Positions 9,441 to 17,379 of a stretch of DNA of 64,000 bases are shown here, piece after piece. The position numbers and the translations under genes are program-made. The DNA is from Demequina sp. NBRC 110056 (GTDB taxonomy: Bacteria > Actinomycetota > Actinomycetes > Actinomycetales > Demequinaceae), in assembly GCF_002090155.1 (NCBI RefSeq), contig NZ_BBRM01000002.1, positions 806,001 through 870,000 on the forward strand, written 5' to 3'. The notes below the pieces were generated by a model that did no database searches, was not told where the DNA came from, and worked only from the letters and a program-made list of their open reading frames with translations. Positions within the stretch are counted from its first letter, which is position 1, and every line of letters begins with the position of its first letter.

Positions 9441-10334
9441 CTAGGGAAGGGCGACCTCCGCTGCGCTGAGCGCCGACGCGAGCGAGGCGTACTCGTCGTC
9501 GTCGAGCGGCAGGAGCGGCAGGCGCATGTGGCGCCCCGGGATGACGCCGAGCAGCTGCATGGCCGCCTTGGCGTTCGCGGCCCCGGGGCCGTTGAAGATG
9601 GCGTCGTGGACGGGCAGCATCCCGTCGTGCAGCGCCTCGGCGCTGGCGGTGTCGCCGGCGTCGTGTGCGGCGATCATCGCCGCGATGCGCTCACCGGCCA
9701 CGTGGGCGGACACGGAGACCACGCCCACCGCGCCGGCGCGCAGGAAGTCGAGAGTGAGGGGGTCATCGCCCGAGTACCAGGCGAGACCCGTGCGTGCGAT
9801 GCGGTCCTTGGCCTGCTCGACGCCGCCGGTCGCGTCCTTGTTCGCGACGATGGTGTCGAGCTCGGCGAGCGCGTCGAAGGACTCGTCCGTCAGCGCCACG
9901 CCTGTGCGGCCCGGGATGTCGTAGAGCATCACGGGCAGGTCGGACGCCGCGGCGATCGCGCTGAGGTGCGCGACGATGCCTTTTTGCGACGGCTTAGAGT
10001 AGTACGGCACCAGGCCGAGGATGCCGTCGACTCCGGCCTCCGCGCCCTGCTCCGCCATGCGGATCGCGTGGGCGGTGTCGTTCGATCCCGCCCCCGTGAT
10101 GATGGTGACGTCCGGTCCCACGGCCTCGCGGACCGCATGGATGAGGTCGACCTTCTCGGGAGCGTGGGTCGTGGGCGCCTCGCCCGTGGTCCCCGACAGC
10201 ACCAGGCCGTCGGATCCGTGCGCGACGAGGTGCCGCGCGAGCGCCGCCGAGGCCTCGAAGTCGATCTCGCCGTCCTCGTGCATCGGCGTCACCATCGCGG
10301 TCAGCACGGTGCCGAAGGGTCGCGAGATCGTCAT
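9441..10334 (-). CDS. dapA: 4-hydroxy-tetrahydrodipicolinate synthase
   Basis: 297 residues. It condenses pyruvate with aspartate semialdehyde, the first step of the lysine/diaminopimelate branch; dapB, which follows it, is in this window at 16.5-17.3 kb. Visible family features are the TGE motif (LSGTTGEAPT), the tyrosine in MLYDIPGRTG, and the Schiff-base lysine region in VANKDATGG. I chose ATG 10334 because TAGGTT lies 6 nt upstream, as at other leaderless starts here; ATG 10340 would add two residues. It leads a tight operon with rnj. Confidence 0.95.
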   Translation of the reverse strand: MTISRPFGTVLTAMVTPMHEDGEIDFEASAALARHLVAHGSDGLVLSGTTGEAPTTHAPEKVDLIHAVREAVGPDVTIITGAGSNDTAHAIRMAEQGAEAGVDGILGLVPYYSKPSQKGIVAHLSAIAAASDLPVMLYDIPGRTGVALTDESFDALAELDTIVANKDATGGVEQAKDRIARTGLAWYSGDDPLTLDFLRAGAVGVVSVSAHVAGERIAAMIAAHDAGDTASAEALHDGMLPVHDAIFNGPGAANAKAAMQLLGVIPGRHMRLPLLPLDDDEYASLASALSAAEVALP

Positions 10335-10340
10335 GGGCAT

Positions 10341-10346
10341 AACCTA
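10341..10346 (-). promoter_or_regulatory. Leaderless-type -10 box of dapA
   Basis: TAGGTT, 6 nt before ATG 10334. No Shine-Dalgarno precedes either candidate start. Confidence 0.55.
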
Positions 10347-10384
10347 CCGCGACCAGGCCCGTCTCTCCCCCGCGATCGCCACGC

Positions 10385-10490
10385 CGTACCGCTCAACACA
10401 CGGCGGTGACGCCTGGGACGCGAGCGACGCATGTGCAGCCCCAAGCGCCACAAGGTCCGCCTCTGTCACAGGTGTGTGGTGAGCGGTACG
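10385..10490. repeat. Long inverted repeat between dapA and a cupin gene
   Basis: Arms 10385-10401 and 10474-10490 are complementary at 16 of 17 positions (CGTACCGCTCAACACAC type), with a 72-nt loop. It lies 60 nt downstream of the minus-strand cupin gene and about 40 nt upstream of the dapA promoter. There is no U-tract. It could be a terminator-like stem, a protein-binding site pair or a small mobile remnant. Confidence 0.55.
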
Positions 10491-10517
10491 CCAGCTCGTG
10501 GCGATCGCGTGCGGAGG

Positions 10518-10527
10518 GCCGATGCGC
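10518..10527 (+). repeat. Dispersed GCCGATGCGC element, copy 4
   Basis: GCCGATGCGC followed by TCGCCGGG. It is in the dapA/cupin gap, just beyond the inverted repeat at 10385-10490. Confidence 0.55.
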
Positions 10528-10549
10528 TCGCCGGGCCGTGCGCCCGGCG

Positions 10550-10897
10550 TCACCTCTCGCCGCGGGTCGCCACGGTGAGCAGCACCGCGGCGTCGGTCAC
10601 CGCCTCGAGCCCGTGGCGCGCGGGCGGGATCACCAGGAAGTCGCCGGCGCTCATCGCGAGCTGGCGGTCGCCCGCAGTGAAGGTCACCTCGCCGCGCAGC
10701 ACGTGAAGCGTCGCCTCGCCGGGGCTGTCATGCTCGTGCAGGCTGTTGCCGCCCGCGAGCGCGATGAGGGTCTGGCGCAGGTCATGGTCGTGGTCGCCCA
10801 CGAGCGTCACCGAGTGGCGCCCGCTGTGCGCCTCGTACGCGAGAGCGAGCTGCTCGTCCGCGAGCGCCGCGAGGTCGACGATCTCCATGTCAACCAT
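10550..10897 (-). CDS. Small single-domain cupin protein
   Basis: 115 residues forming one cupin barrel. The first motif contains [20 protein letters not shown] (two His and a Glu as likely metal ligands) and the second contains [21 protein letters not shown] (His). Similar proteins range from regulators to isomerases and dioxygenases, so no reaction can be named. The ATG at 10897 is taken; ATG 10888 is an alternative. It stands alone between dapA and a small membrane protein. Confidence 0.8.
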   Translation of the reverse strand: MVDMEIVDLAALADEQLALAYEAHSGRHSVTLVGDHDHDLRQTLIALAGGNSLHEHDSPGEATLHVLRGEVTFTAGDRQLAMSAGDFLVIPPARHGLEAVTDAAVLLTVATRGER

Positions 10898-10947
10898 GGT
10901 GCCGCTCTCGCGCGCTCAGCGCACGGGCACGGCCGCGGTCGCGACGC

Positions 10948-11499
10948 TCAGCCTGCGGCGACGAGCGCCTCGATGTCCCCCTCGTCGAGCTCGCCAGAGC
11001 CGTCGATGACGAGCGTCGCCTGCGTCGCCTCGAACGCCGGGATGGCCTCCCCGCCTACGCCGACGGCGGGGAACGTGATCGCGTCCACGGTCGCCTCGGG
11101 CTTGGACAGCTCGACGATCACGGAGTGCGTGCCGCCTGCATCAGCTCCCACGAGGAGCGCGCGCGGCGTCGTCTCGCCGAACACGTCGTCCCACTGCTGG
11201 ACGACCTTGGAGATGGGCGCCTCGGACGCGGTGCGCTCGCCGTCGAGCGTGACGCCGACGACCACCGATGCCGGAGCGGTGAGCACCACGGAGTCCGACG
11301 TGACGGTCGCGCCGTTCGCGGGGATGACCCACAGGTCGCCCTCGGCGCTGTTGTTGCTGACCGCGGCGATCGCCCAGCCGCCGAAGAGGCCCAGGGCGAG
11401 GGCGATGATCGTGACGACCGCCGTCACCTGCAGACCGGTGCGCCGCGGCTCCTTGGTCACCTTGATGTCGCCGGACTTCGCGTCCTTGCTGTCGCTCAC
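10948..11499 (-). CDS. Hypothetical membrane-anchored protein
   Basis: 183 residues from GTG 11499, chosen for the GGGAGAG ribosome-binding site upstream. GTG 11517 would add six residues without such a site. A short charged N-terminus is followed by one transmembrane helix (about 25-47) and an extracytoplasmic domain of about 135 residues rich in Val, Ala and Glu, with beta-type alternation. No cysteine pair, catalytic motif or known domain is seen. It is divergent from thyA; the gap holds two GCATCGGC elements. Confidence 0.7.
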   Translation of the reverse strand: MSDSKDAKSGDIKVTKEPRRTGLQVTAVVTIIALALGLFGGWAIAAVSNNSAEGDLWVIPANGATVTSDSVVLTAPASVVVGVTLDGERTASEAPISKVVQQWDDVFGETTPRALLVGADAGGTHSVIVELSKPEATVDAITFPAVGVGGEAIPAFEATQATLVIDGSGELDEGDIEALVAAG

Positions 11500-11546
11500 T
11501 GCTGCTCTCCCCGTCACCCAACTGAACTGTCGACGCCCCTAGTGTG

Positions 11547-11576
11547 GCGCATCGGCGCCCTGCGAACCGCATCGGC
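11547..11576 (-). repeat. Dispersed element, copy 5 plus a one-base variant
   Basis: An exact copy at 11547-11556 and a variant (CCGCATCGGC on the plus strand) at 11567-11576 lie 20 bp apart in the divergent gap upstream of thyA. Confidence 0.55.
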
Positions 11577-11604
11577 GCTCCCCCGGGCCGTCGCCAGCCG
11601 GGCG

Positions 11605-11610
11605 TACGCT
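11605..11610 (+). promoter_or_regulatory. Leaderless-type -10 box of thyA
   Basis: TACGCT, 6 nt before ATG 11617; no Shine-Dalgarno. The same hexamer at the same spacing occurs before the genes at 15561 and 38148. Confidence 0.6.
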
Positions 11611-11616
11611 GTCGCC

Positions 11617-12420
11617 ATGGCCGCGATCCCCACGCCGTACGAGGACCTGCTGCGCGACGTGCTCGCGACCGGCACCCGCAAGGACGACCGCACCGGCACG
11701 GGCACGCTGTCGGTCTTCGGCCGCCAGCTGCGGTACGACCTGTCGCAGGGCTTCCCGCTGATCACCACCAAGCGCGTCCACGTGCGCTCCGTCGTGGGCG
11801 AGCTGCTGTGGTTCCTGCGCGGGGACACCAATGTGAGGTGGCTGCAGGAGCGCGGCATCTCGATCTGGGACGAGTGGGCCGACGAGGACGGCGACCTCGG
11901 GCCGGTGTACGGCTACCAGTGGCGCTCGTGGCCGGCTCCCGGCGGCGGCCACGTCGACCAGATCGCCGCGGTGATCGAGTCGATCCGCACCAAGCCGGAC
12001 TCGCGCCGGCACATCGTCAGCGCGTGGAACCCGGCGCTCGTCGACGAGATGGCGCTGCCACCATGCCACGCGCTGTTCCAGTTCTACGTCGCGGACGGCA
12101 AGCTGTCGTGCCAGCTGTACCAGCGCAGCGCCGACCTGTTCCTGGGAGTGCCGTTCAACATCGCGTCGTATTCGCTGCTCACCCACATGATCGCGGCGCA
12201 GACCGACCTCGAGGTGGGCGACTTCGTGTGGACCGGCGGCGACTGCCACATCTACTCCAACCACCTGGAGCAGGTCGAGCTGCAGCTGAGCCGCGAGCCG
12301 TACCCCTACCCGACCCTGTCGCTGCCGACCAAGGACTCGCTGTTCGACTACGACATCGACGACGTGGTCATCGACAGCTACCAGCACCACCCGGGCATCA
12401 AGGCCCCGGTCGCCGTCTAG
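11617..12420 (+). CDS. thyA: Thymidylate synthase
   Basis: 267 residues, the usual ThyA length. It methylates dUMP to dTMP using methylene-tetrahydrofolate. Conserved blocks: [19 protein letters not shown] at the N-terminus, the catalytic cysteine in [12 protein letters not shown], the dUMP-binding [17 protein letters not shown], and [12 protein letters not shown]. The frame runs further upstream, but ATG 11617 matches the family start and follows a leaderless-type promoter. The dihydrofolate product is recycled by folA, whose start lies 7 nt after the stop. Confidence 0.97.
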   Translation: MAAIPTPYEDLLRDVLATGTRKDDRTGTGTLSVFGRQLRYDLSQGFPLITTKRVHVRSVVGELLWFLRGDTNVRWLQERGISIWDEWADEDGDLGPVYGYQWRSWPAPGGGHVDQIAAVIESIRTKPDSRRHIVSAWNPALVDEMALPPCHALFQFYVADGKLSCQLYQRSADLFLGVPFNIASYSLLTHMIAAQTDLEVGDFVWTGGDCHIYSNHLEQVELQLSREPYPYPTLSLPTKDSLFDYDIDDVVIDSYQHHPGIKAPVAV

Positions 12421-12427
12421 CCGCCCG

Positions 12428-12934
12428 ATGCTGAGAGCCATCTGGGCGCAGGCGCGCGACGGGGCCGGCCGGCCGGTGATCGGCGCCGCCGGGGACATGC
12501 CCTGGAACGTGCCCGAGGACCTCGCGCGCTTCTCAGCGCTGACCCGCGGCGGCGCGGTCGTCATGGGGCGCCGCACCTGGGAGTCCTTCCCCGAGCGCTT
12601 CCGGCCCCTCCCGGGCCGCATCAACGTCGTCGTCACGTCGGCAGAGTCCGTCGAGGGCGCCGATGCGGTGGTCGCCTCCCTGTCGTCAGGGCTCGAGACA
12701 GCGGCGCGCCTCACGCCCAACGGGGACGTGTGGGTCATCGGGGGTGGCCGCGTCTACGCGGCGGCGCTCGACGCCGTCGACGGGCTCGAGGTCACTGAGC
12801 TGGATCTCGAGGTCGACGGCGACACCTACGCCCCGGCGATCGATCCGGCCGTCTGGGAGCTCACGGCGGAAGGCGACTGGGCGACGTCGCGCACGGGCGT
12901 GCGCCACCGCTTCCTCACGTATACCCGCCGGTAG
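12428..12934 (+). CDS. folA: Dihydrofolate reductase
   Basis: 168 residues. It reduces dihydrofolate to tetrahydrofolate with NADPH and is paired with thyA. Visible features: IGAAGDMPWNVPEDLARF (the Met20-loop region, with the acidic residue in PEDL), VVMGRRTWESFP (NADPH-binding), LPGRINVVVTS, and WVIGGGRVY. It follows thyA by 7 nt, presumably on the same transcript. Confidence 0.95.
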   Translation: MLRAIWAQARDGAGRPVIGAAGDMPWNVPEDLARFSALTRGGAVVMGRRTWESFPERFRPLPGRINVVVTSAESVEGADAVVASLSSGLETAARLTPNGDVWVIGGGRVYAAALDAVDGLEVTELDLEVDGDTYAPAIDPAVWELTAEGDWATSRTGVRHRFLTYTRR

Positions 12935-12956
12935 GCCCGCGCATCCCAGCCGGCCC

Positions 12957-12966
12957 GCGCATCGGC
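12957..12966 (-). repeat. Dispersed GCCGATGCGC element, copy 6
   Basis: Minus-strand GCCGATGCGC followed by GGGCCGGCTG. It is 23 nt downstream of folA; a degenerate half copy (GCGCATCCCA) lies at about 12939. Confidence 0.5.
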
Positions 12967-12999
12967 CGTGCGCGCTTGTCGCCTCCTGCCGCTCGGCCC

Positions 13000-13086
13000 G
13001 CACGAACTCGCGGACCAACTCTGAGATCGTGCGGGCGCCCCCGCCTGAAGCAGTCTGACCCGCGCAGTTCGTCCGCGAGTTCGTGC
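13000..13086. repeat. 21-bp inverted repeat downstream of folA
   Basis: Arms 13000-13020 and 13066-13086 pair at 20 of 21 positions, with a 45-nt loop that itself contains a short GC hairpin. It begins 66 nt after folA and ends 8 nt before the -10 box of the next gene. No U-tract follows. A factor-assisted terminator or a small mobile remnant are both possible. Confidence 0.6.
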
Positions 13087-13093
13087 ACGCTGG

Positions 13094-13099
13094 CAGGAT
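13094..13099 (+). promoter_or_regulatory. Leaderless-type -10 box, GNAT gene 13106
   Basis: CAGGAT, 6 nt before ATG 13106. The 16-nt string CAGGATGAGCGCATGC recurs identically at the azlC start. Confidence 0.55.
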
Positions 13100-13105
13100 G
13101 AGCGC

Positions 13106-13756
13106 ATGCGAGCCCCCGCGTACGCCATCCCTCATCGGATCGAGACCGAGCGGCTCATCATCCGCCGCTACGTCGAGGCGGATGCCGAGCAGCTCGCCGC
13201 CGTGACCACGCGCAACGTCGAGCACCTGCGCCGGTACATGGAATGGATCAGGTTCGAGCCCCAGTCCATCGAGCAGCGCCGCGCCTGGATCGCCGAGGTG
13301 AACGCCAAGGCCGACGCTGGCGAGGACTACACGCTCGGCATGTTCCTGCGCGGCGGCGACGGCAGCGAGGGCGAGTTCGTCGGCGGCACCGGGTTCCACG
13401 TGCGCTCGCGGCCCGAGCGTCTGGCGATCGGCTACTGGATCTCCTCGGAGCACGAGGGGCGCGGGCTCGTGACCGAGGCGTCGGCCGCGCTCACCGTCGT
13501 AGGCCTCACGGTGACCGGCGCTACGGTCGTCGACATCTCGCACGCGCCCTCCAACGAACGCAGCGCGGCGGTGCCCGCCCGGCTGGGCTTCGAGCGTCAG
13601 GACGACGGCGGCGAGGAATGCTTCGACGGCGGCTGTCACGAGCAGTCCGTGACCTGGTTCGCCACCTGGGACTCGCTCCAGTCGGAGCCGCTGGCCTCGA
13701 CGCCGCGCCCGCGCCTCCTCGACGAAGCCGGCGCCGTGCTGCAGTGGCCGGCATGA
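13106..13756 (+). CDS. RimJ/RimL-type GNAT acetyltransferase
   Basis: 216 residues. The N-terminal IETERLIIRRYVEADAEQLAAV segment is typical of RimJ/RimL-like acetyltransferases, which move acetyl from acetyl-CoA to amines such as N-termini or small molecules. The acetyl-CoA region is around IGYWISSEHEGRGLVTEASAAL. The usual RxxGxG loop is degenerate here (EHEGRG). The C-terminal 40 residues run past the normal domain. The stop overlaps the start of the next GNAT gene (ATGA), so the two are co-translated. The substrate is unknown. Confidence 0.85.
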   Translation: MRAPAYAIPHRIETERLIIRRYVEADAEQLAAVTTRNVEHLRRYMEWIRFEPQSIEQRRAWIAEVNAKADAGEDYTLGMFLRGGDGSEGEFVGGTGFHVRSRPERLAIGYWISSEHEGRGLVTEASAALTVVGLTVTGATVVDISHAPSNERSAAVPARLGFERQDDGGEECFDGGCHEQSVTWFATWDSLQSEPLASTPRPRLLDEAGAVLQWPA

Positions 13757-14319
13757 CGCCGCTCGACGGCGCCCCTCGCACGATCGTGGCGCCGCGCGTG
13801 GTGCTCCGTGCGTTCTCGGCCCACGACGCCGAGGCGTTCGATGCGCTCGTGATGTCGAGCATCGAGCACCTGCTGCCGTGGGAGCCGTGGGCTGCCGACG
13901 AGCCGCATCCTCTCGAGCAGCGTCGCCGCGACCTCGCCGACCTCGCCCACCAGCTCGCCGCGGGCATCGCCGCGCACTACGCGATCGAGCGACTCGCGGA
14001 CGGTGCGCTGCTGGGCTCAGCGGCCCTCGTGACCGGCGCGAGCCAGGACCGCATCGAGCTCGGGTACTGGCTCGGGGTCGCCCACCTCGGTCAGGGGTAC
14101 GCGACCGAGGCGTCGGCAGCGCTCACGGCGGTGGCCCTCGATCGTCTGAGGCTCCCCCGCGTTGAGCTTTGGGCGGACACGCGCAACCTCCCATCCAACG
14201 GCGTGGCCCAGCGTCTGGGCTACCAGCTCGTAGGCACCGAGCCCTCGTACCGCGAGCACCCGGGCGAGGTGCCGCTCATGAACGTCTGGGTCGCCGAGCC
14301 GGGGTGGCGCGTCCCCTGA
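13753..14319 (+). CDS. Second RimJ/RimL-type GNAT acetyltransferase
   Basis: 188 residues, starting at ATG 13753 in a 4-bp overlap with the preceding gene. It contains PRVVLRAFSAHDAEAF at the N-terminus, IELGYWLGVAHLGQGYATEASAAL for acetyl-CoA binding, and VELWADTRNLPSNGVAQRLGYQLVG, the usual C-terminal signature. It resembles its neighbour (shared YATEASAALT-like strand), suggesting an old tandem duplication. The substrate is not predictable. Confidence 0.87.
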   Translation: MTPLDGAPRTIVAPRVVLRAFSAHDAEAFDALVMSSIEHLLPWEPWAADEPHPLEQRRRDLADLAHQLAAGIAAHYAIERLADGALLGSAALVTGASQDRIELGYWLGVAHLGQGYATEASAALTAVALDRLRLPRVELWADTRNLPSNGVAQRLGYQLVGTEPSYREHPGEVPLMNVWVAEPGWRVP

Positions 14320-14383
14320 CCACCGTCACTGGCCCCACAAACCAGGCGCCACCGCGCCGGCCCGTGGCCCCGAGACGCCGTGC

Positions 14384-14389
14384 CAGGAT
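14384..14389 (+). promoter_or_regulatory. Leaderless-type -10 box of azlC
   Basis: CAGGAT, 6 nt before ATG 14396, no Shine-Dalgarno; same leader string as at 13094. Confidence 0.55.
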
Positions 14390-14395
14390 GAGCGC

Positions 14396-15085
14396 ATGCC
14401 GCGCCTCGACCGACCTCGCCAGCAGGCGCTGTCGGTGTCGATCGCGACGGGCGCGTATGCCGTCAGTTTCGGCGCCCTGTCGGTCGCGGCGGGCCTGGAC
14501 ATCTGGCAGACGATGGCGCTCAGCCTGCTCGTGTTCTCCGGCGGATCGCAGTTCGCCTTCGTCGGCGTGATCGGCGCCGGCGGCTCCCCCGGCGCCGCCA
14601 TCGCCACCTCCACCGTGCTGGGCCTGCGCAACGGGTTCTACGGTGTGGGGCTCGCGCCGGTCATGCGACCGATGCGCGGGTTGCGGCTCGCATGGGCGAG
14701 CCAGGTGACGATCGACGAGTCGACGGCCGTGGCCCTCGCGCAGCCGGCCGAGGACCTCGAGGCCAGGCGTGCGGGCTTCTGGTGGACCGGGGTCGGGGTG
14801 TTCGTCCTGTGGAACGCCATCACGGTCGTGGGCGCCGTGCTCGGCTCGCGCATCGGCGACCCGGCGCAGTGGGGCCTCGACGCCGCGGCCGCCGCCGCGT
14901 TCCTGGGCCTGCTGTGGCCGCGCCTCGCGACCCGTCCCGCACAGGCCGTCGCCGCCGCCTCTGCGGTGCTCGCGCTCGCCCTGACGCCGGTGCTGCCGGC
15001 GGGTCTGCCGATCCTCGCGGCCGCGCTGGTCGCGATCGTCGCAGGCTGGCGCGCGCCCCGTACCGCGGACGAGGTGCCCGAGTGA
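14396..15085 (+). CDS. azlC: AzlC-family branched-chain amino acid exporter subunit
   Basis: 229 residues with five to six membrane helices. The family signatures are visible: SVSIATGAYAVSFGALSVAAGLD, the LVFSGGSQFAFVGVIGAGGSP block, and the NGFYGVGLAP loop. AzlC pairs with the small AzlD protein to export branched-chain amino acids or analogues. The stop overlaps the GTG of the next gene by GTGA. Confidence 0.92.
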   Translation: MPRLDRPRQQALSVSIATGAYAVSFGALSVAAGLDIWQTMALSLLVFSGGSQFAFVGVIGAGGSPGAAIATSTVLGLRNGFYGVGLAPVMRPMRGLRLAWASQVTIDESTAVALAQPAEDLEARRAGFWWTGVGVFVLWNAITVVGAVLGSRIGDPAQWGLDAAAAAAFLGLLWPRLATRPAQAVAAASAVLALALTPVLPAGLPILAAALVAIVAGWRAPRTADEVPE

Positions 15086-15405
15086 GCTCCTACGCCCTCA
15101 TGTGGGCCGCCATCGTCGCGGCGGGCCTGCTCGCGTGGCTGACGAAGCTCGCCGGGCACACCGTGCCCGAGCGGTGGCTGGAGAACCCGCGCGTGCACCG
15201 CATCGCCGTCTTCGTCACGGTCGCGCTGCTGGGGGCGCTGTTCGCCGTCCAGGCCTTCACCTCGGGCTCGTCCATCGTGCTCGACGCCCGCGTCGCGGCC
15301 GTCGCCGTGGCCGCGGTGCTGCTGTGGCGGCGCGCGCCGTTCATCGTCGTGGTGTTCGCCGCAGCCGCCGTAGCGGCGGGCCTGCGTCTGCTCGGCTGGG
15401 GCTGA
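15082..15405 (+). CDS. azlD: AzlD-family small membrane subunit
   Basis: 107 residues from GTG 15082, overlapping azlC by 4 bp. It has three to four hydrophobic helices and the typical AzlD layout (LLAWLTKLAGHTVPERWL, later FVTVALLGALFAVQAF, and the terminal LLWRRAPFIVVVFAAAAVAAGLRLLG). It is the expected partner of AzlC; the overlap implies coupled translation at equal amounts. Confidence 0.92.
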   Translation: MSSYALMWAAIVAAGLLAWLTKLAGHTVPERWLENPRVHRIAVFVTVALLGALFAVQAFTSGSSIVLDARVAAVAVAAVLLWRRAPFIVVVFAAAAVAAGLRLLGWG

Positions 15406-15488
15406 CCCGCACGCGCTCCGCTGCCACGCCTCTACCAGCGTTGCCGGCTCGACCCAACACCGGCGGTACCTGGCGTGGCTGGCGACCC

Positions 15489-15498
15489 GCGCATCGGC
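15489..15498 (-). repeat. Dispersed GCCGATGCGC element, copy 7
   Basis: Minus-strand GCCGATGCGC followed by GGGTCGCCAG, in the 155-bp gap after azlD. Confidence 0.55.
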
Positions 15499-15548
15499 GC
15501 TCCTGCCCACCGCCCGCGCACGTGGCGCCCTCGCCCGTGGCGCCCGCG

Positions 15549-15554
15549 TACGCT
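15549..15554 (+). promoter_or_regulatory. Leaderless-type -10 box, GNAT gene 15561
   Basis: TACGCT, 6 nt before ATG 15561; no Shine-Dalgarno. Confidence 0.55.
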
Positions 15555-15560
15555 GGATCC

Positions 15561-16055
15561 ATGCCCACCGCCGACGTCTCCGCCCGTCCCGCCGTGCCCG
15601 GAGACGAGGAGGCCATCGCCGCCATCCAGCTCGCGGCCTGGCACGGGCTGGTGGGCGCGGACGCCGTCGCCCAGATCCCGCGCGACCAGGTGCTCGCCAC
15701 CTGGCAGGCGGCCATCGAGGCTCCCCCGTCGCGCGAGCACCGCGTGTTCGTCGCGACCGATGGGCCTCAGGTGGTCGGCTTCGCCGCGCTCGGCTCCGCG
15801 GGAGAGATCATCGCGCTCGAGGTCGCGCCCGAGCACCGCCGGTTCGGCCACGGCTCGCGCCTGCTCGCGGCGTGCGTCGACACGGTGCGCCTCCAGGGCG
15901 GCACTGCCGTCCGGGCGTGGGCACTGGAGGGGGACGATGCGCGCGTCGCCTTCCTGACGGGCGCCGGCCTGGGAGAGGGCGGGGTCCGACGCGGCATGGA
16001 GGGGCCCAACGGCGAGCTCGCCGAGCTGATGTTCCGCGCCGAGCTCGAGGCCTGA
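15561..16055 (+). CDS. GNAT acetyltransferase
   Basis: 164 residues. It is a compact GNAT fold: AVPGDEEAIAAIQLAAWHGLVG at the N-terminus, VVGFAALGSAGEIIALEVAPEHRRFGHGSRLLAAC as the acetyl-CoA segment (RRFGHGSRL fits the R/QxxGxG/A loop), and a C-terminal GLGEGGVRRGM strand. The open frame extends upstream, but this ATG matches the family start and the promoter. The substrate is unknown. It converges on the minus-strand gene that ends at 16075. Confidence 0.88.
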   Translation: MPTADVSARPAVPGDEEAIAAIQLAAWHGLVGADAVAQIPRDQVLATWQAAIEAPPSREHRVFVATDGPQVVGFAALGSAGEIIALEVAPEHRRFGHGSRLLAACVDTVRLQGGTAVRAWALEGDDARVAFLTGAGLGEGGVRRGMEGPNGELAELMFRAELEA

Positions 16056-16074
16056 GCGAACCCGCTCAACCCGC

Positions 16075-16548
16075 TCAGGGACGGGCGCGCTTGCGCTCCG
16101 CGCGGTAGAGGTCCGCCGCGTGGCGCATCGACTTGCGCGCCATCGAGCGGTCGCGGTTGTCCTCGTAGGCGTGGGCGACGTGGAACCAGGCGGCCCAGTC
16201 CTCCGGGTTGATCTCCGCGTTGCGCCGGGCGGCCTCGAAGCTCGCCTCTGCGGCCTCCTCGGTGAGGCGGCCGCCCGGAAGGGTCTCGCCGCCGCCGATG
16301 GGCAGGCGCCCCTCGCGCTCCAGCTGGCTCGCCATCTGCTGCGTCGTGATGCCCAGCCGCCACTCGTGGTAGAGCCACCACACGCCGACGGTGGGCAGCA
16401 CGAGCAGCGCTCCGCCGAGGATGCGAGCCGCGATCTCGGGGGCGCGCAGGAACGCGAAGGCGAAGTCGGCTACGAAGACGAAGTAGAGCGAGACCAAGAC
16501 CGTCATCGCGACGGCCGCGAGGAACGCGGGGTTGCGGAACAGGTTCAT
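16075..16548 (-). CDS. Small membrane protein with a TPR-like tail, coupled to dapB
   Basis: 157 residues. Two N-terminal membrane helices (about 8-28 and 40-62) are followed by a cytoplasmic helical region. Residues about 100-150 (EEAAEASFEAARRNAEINPEDWAAW and AHAYEDNRDRSMARKSMRHA) look like a pair of tetratricopeptide helices. Its ATG follows the dapB stop directly, with no ribosome-binding site of its own, so translation is probably coupled to dapB. The function is unknown; the pairing hints at a link to cell-wall precursor supply, but this is only context. Confidence 0.75.
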   Translation of the reverse strand: MNLFRNPAFLAAVAMTVLVSLYFVFVADFAFAFLRAPEIAARILGGALLVLPTVGVWWLYHEWRLGITTQQMASQLEREGRLPIGGGETLPGGRLTEEAAEASFEAARRNAEINPEDWAAWFHVAHAYEDNRDRSMARKSMRHAADLYRAERKRARP

Positions 16549-17292
16549 CTACAGCGACATGTACTTGTCGAGGCCGACGGTGAGCCCGGGGTGGGAGGCG
16601 ACCTCGCGCACGCCCAGCAGCACGCCGGGCATGAAGGACACCCGGTCGAAACTGTCGGTGCGGATCGTGAACGCCTCCCCGGCGTTGCCGAACATGATCT
16701 CCTCGTGGGCGACCAGGCCGCGCAGGCGGACCGCGTGGACGTGGACGCCGTCGAGGTTCGCCCCGCGGGCGCCGTCAGGGTCGTGGGCGGTCGCGTCGGG
16801 CATCGCGGGCAAGCCTGCCGCGGCGCGCGCGGCGGCGATGCCCCGCGCGGTGTGGGCGGCCGTGCCGGAGGGCGCGTCCACCTTGTCCGGGTGGTGCAGC
16901 TCCACGACCTCGGCCGACTCAAAGTACGGCGCGGCCGCCTCGGCGAAGCGCATCGCGAGCACCGCGCCGAGCGCGAAGTTGGGGGCGATGAGGACGCCCA
17001 GCTCGGGGCGCTCGCGCAGGTGCTCCTCGACGCGGCCGAGAGACTCGGCGGTCCACCCCGTCGTGCCGACGACGGCGTGGATGCCGGCGTCGATGAGCGC
17101 GTGGACGTTGGCCTCGGTCGAGTCGGGCACCGTGAAGTCGACGGCGACGGTCGCCTGCGCGTGCACCGCAGCGGCGACGTCGTCGTCCGCGTCGAGCGCG
17201 GCCACGACGGCCAGGTCCTCTGCGGCCTCGACCGCCCGCACCACGTGGGAACCCATGCGCCCGGCGGCGCCCAAGACTGCGACGTTGATCAT
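16549..17292 (-). CDS. dapB: 4-hydroxy-tetrahydrodipicolinate reductase
   Basis: 247 residues. It reduces the DapA product with NAD(P)H. The Rossmann motif INVAVLGAAGRMGSHVVRA opens the protein. VGTTGW and IAPNFALGAVLAMRF follow, then ELHHPDKVDAPSGTA, with the conserved HHxxKxDxPSGTA catalytic block. ATG 17292 is used because it gives the family N-terminus and has TAGGCT 7 nt upstream; the open frame runs further. A small membrane protein follows without a gap. Confidence 0.96.
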   Translation of the reverse strand: MINVAVLGAAGRMGSHVVRAVEAAEDLAVVAALDADDDVAAAVHAQATVAVDFTVPDSTEANVHALIDAGIHAVVGTTGWTAESLGRVEEHLRERPELGVLIAPNFALGAVLAMRFAEAAAPYFESAEVVELHHPDKVDAPSGTAAHTARGIAAARAAAGLPAMPDATAHDPDGARGANLDGVHVHAVRLRGLVAHEEIMFGNAGEAFTIRTDSFDRVSFMPGVLLGVREVASHPGLTVGLDKYMSL

Positions 17293-17299
17293 GGCCTCG

Positions 17300-17305
17300 A
17301 GCCTA
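17300..17305 (-). promoter_or_regulatory. Leaderless-type -10 box of dapB
   Basis: TAGGCT, 7 nt before ATG 17292. The same hexamer at the same spacing precedes the M16 peptidase gene. Confidence 0.55.
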
Positions 17306-17379
17306 ACGGCCACGCGCTGCGCCATCGGCCAGGATCCCGTGCGGAGCGGAGGAGGCTGGCTCACGCTCCGGCCAGCGCG

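Noticed and set aside
10344..10553. 69-residue minus-strand open frame between dapA and the cupin
   Set aside because: It has no family features and contains the inverted repeat and a dispersed element; it overlaps the dapA promoter.
13241..13262. GGTTCGAGCCCC string as a tRNA T-arm
   Set aside because: It lies inside a clear GNAT coding region and no acceptor, D or anticodon arms fit around it. No other tRNA-like pattern was found.
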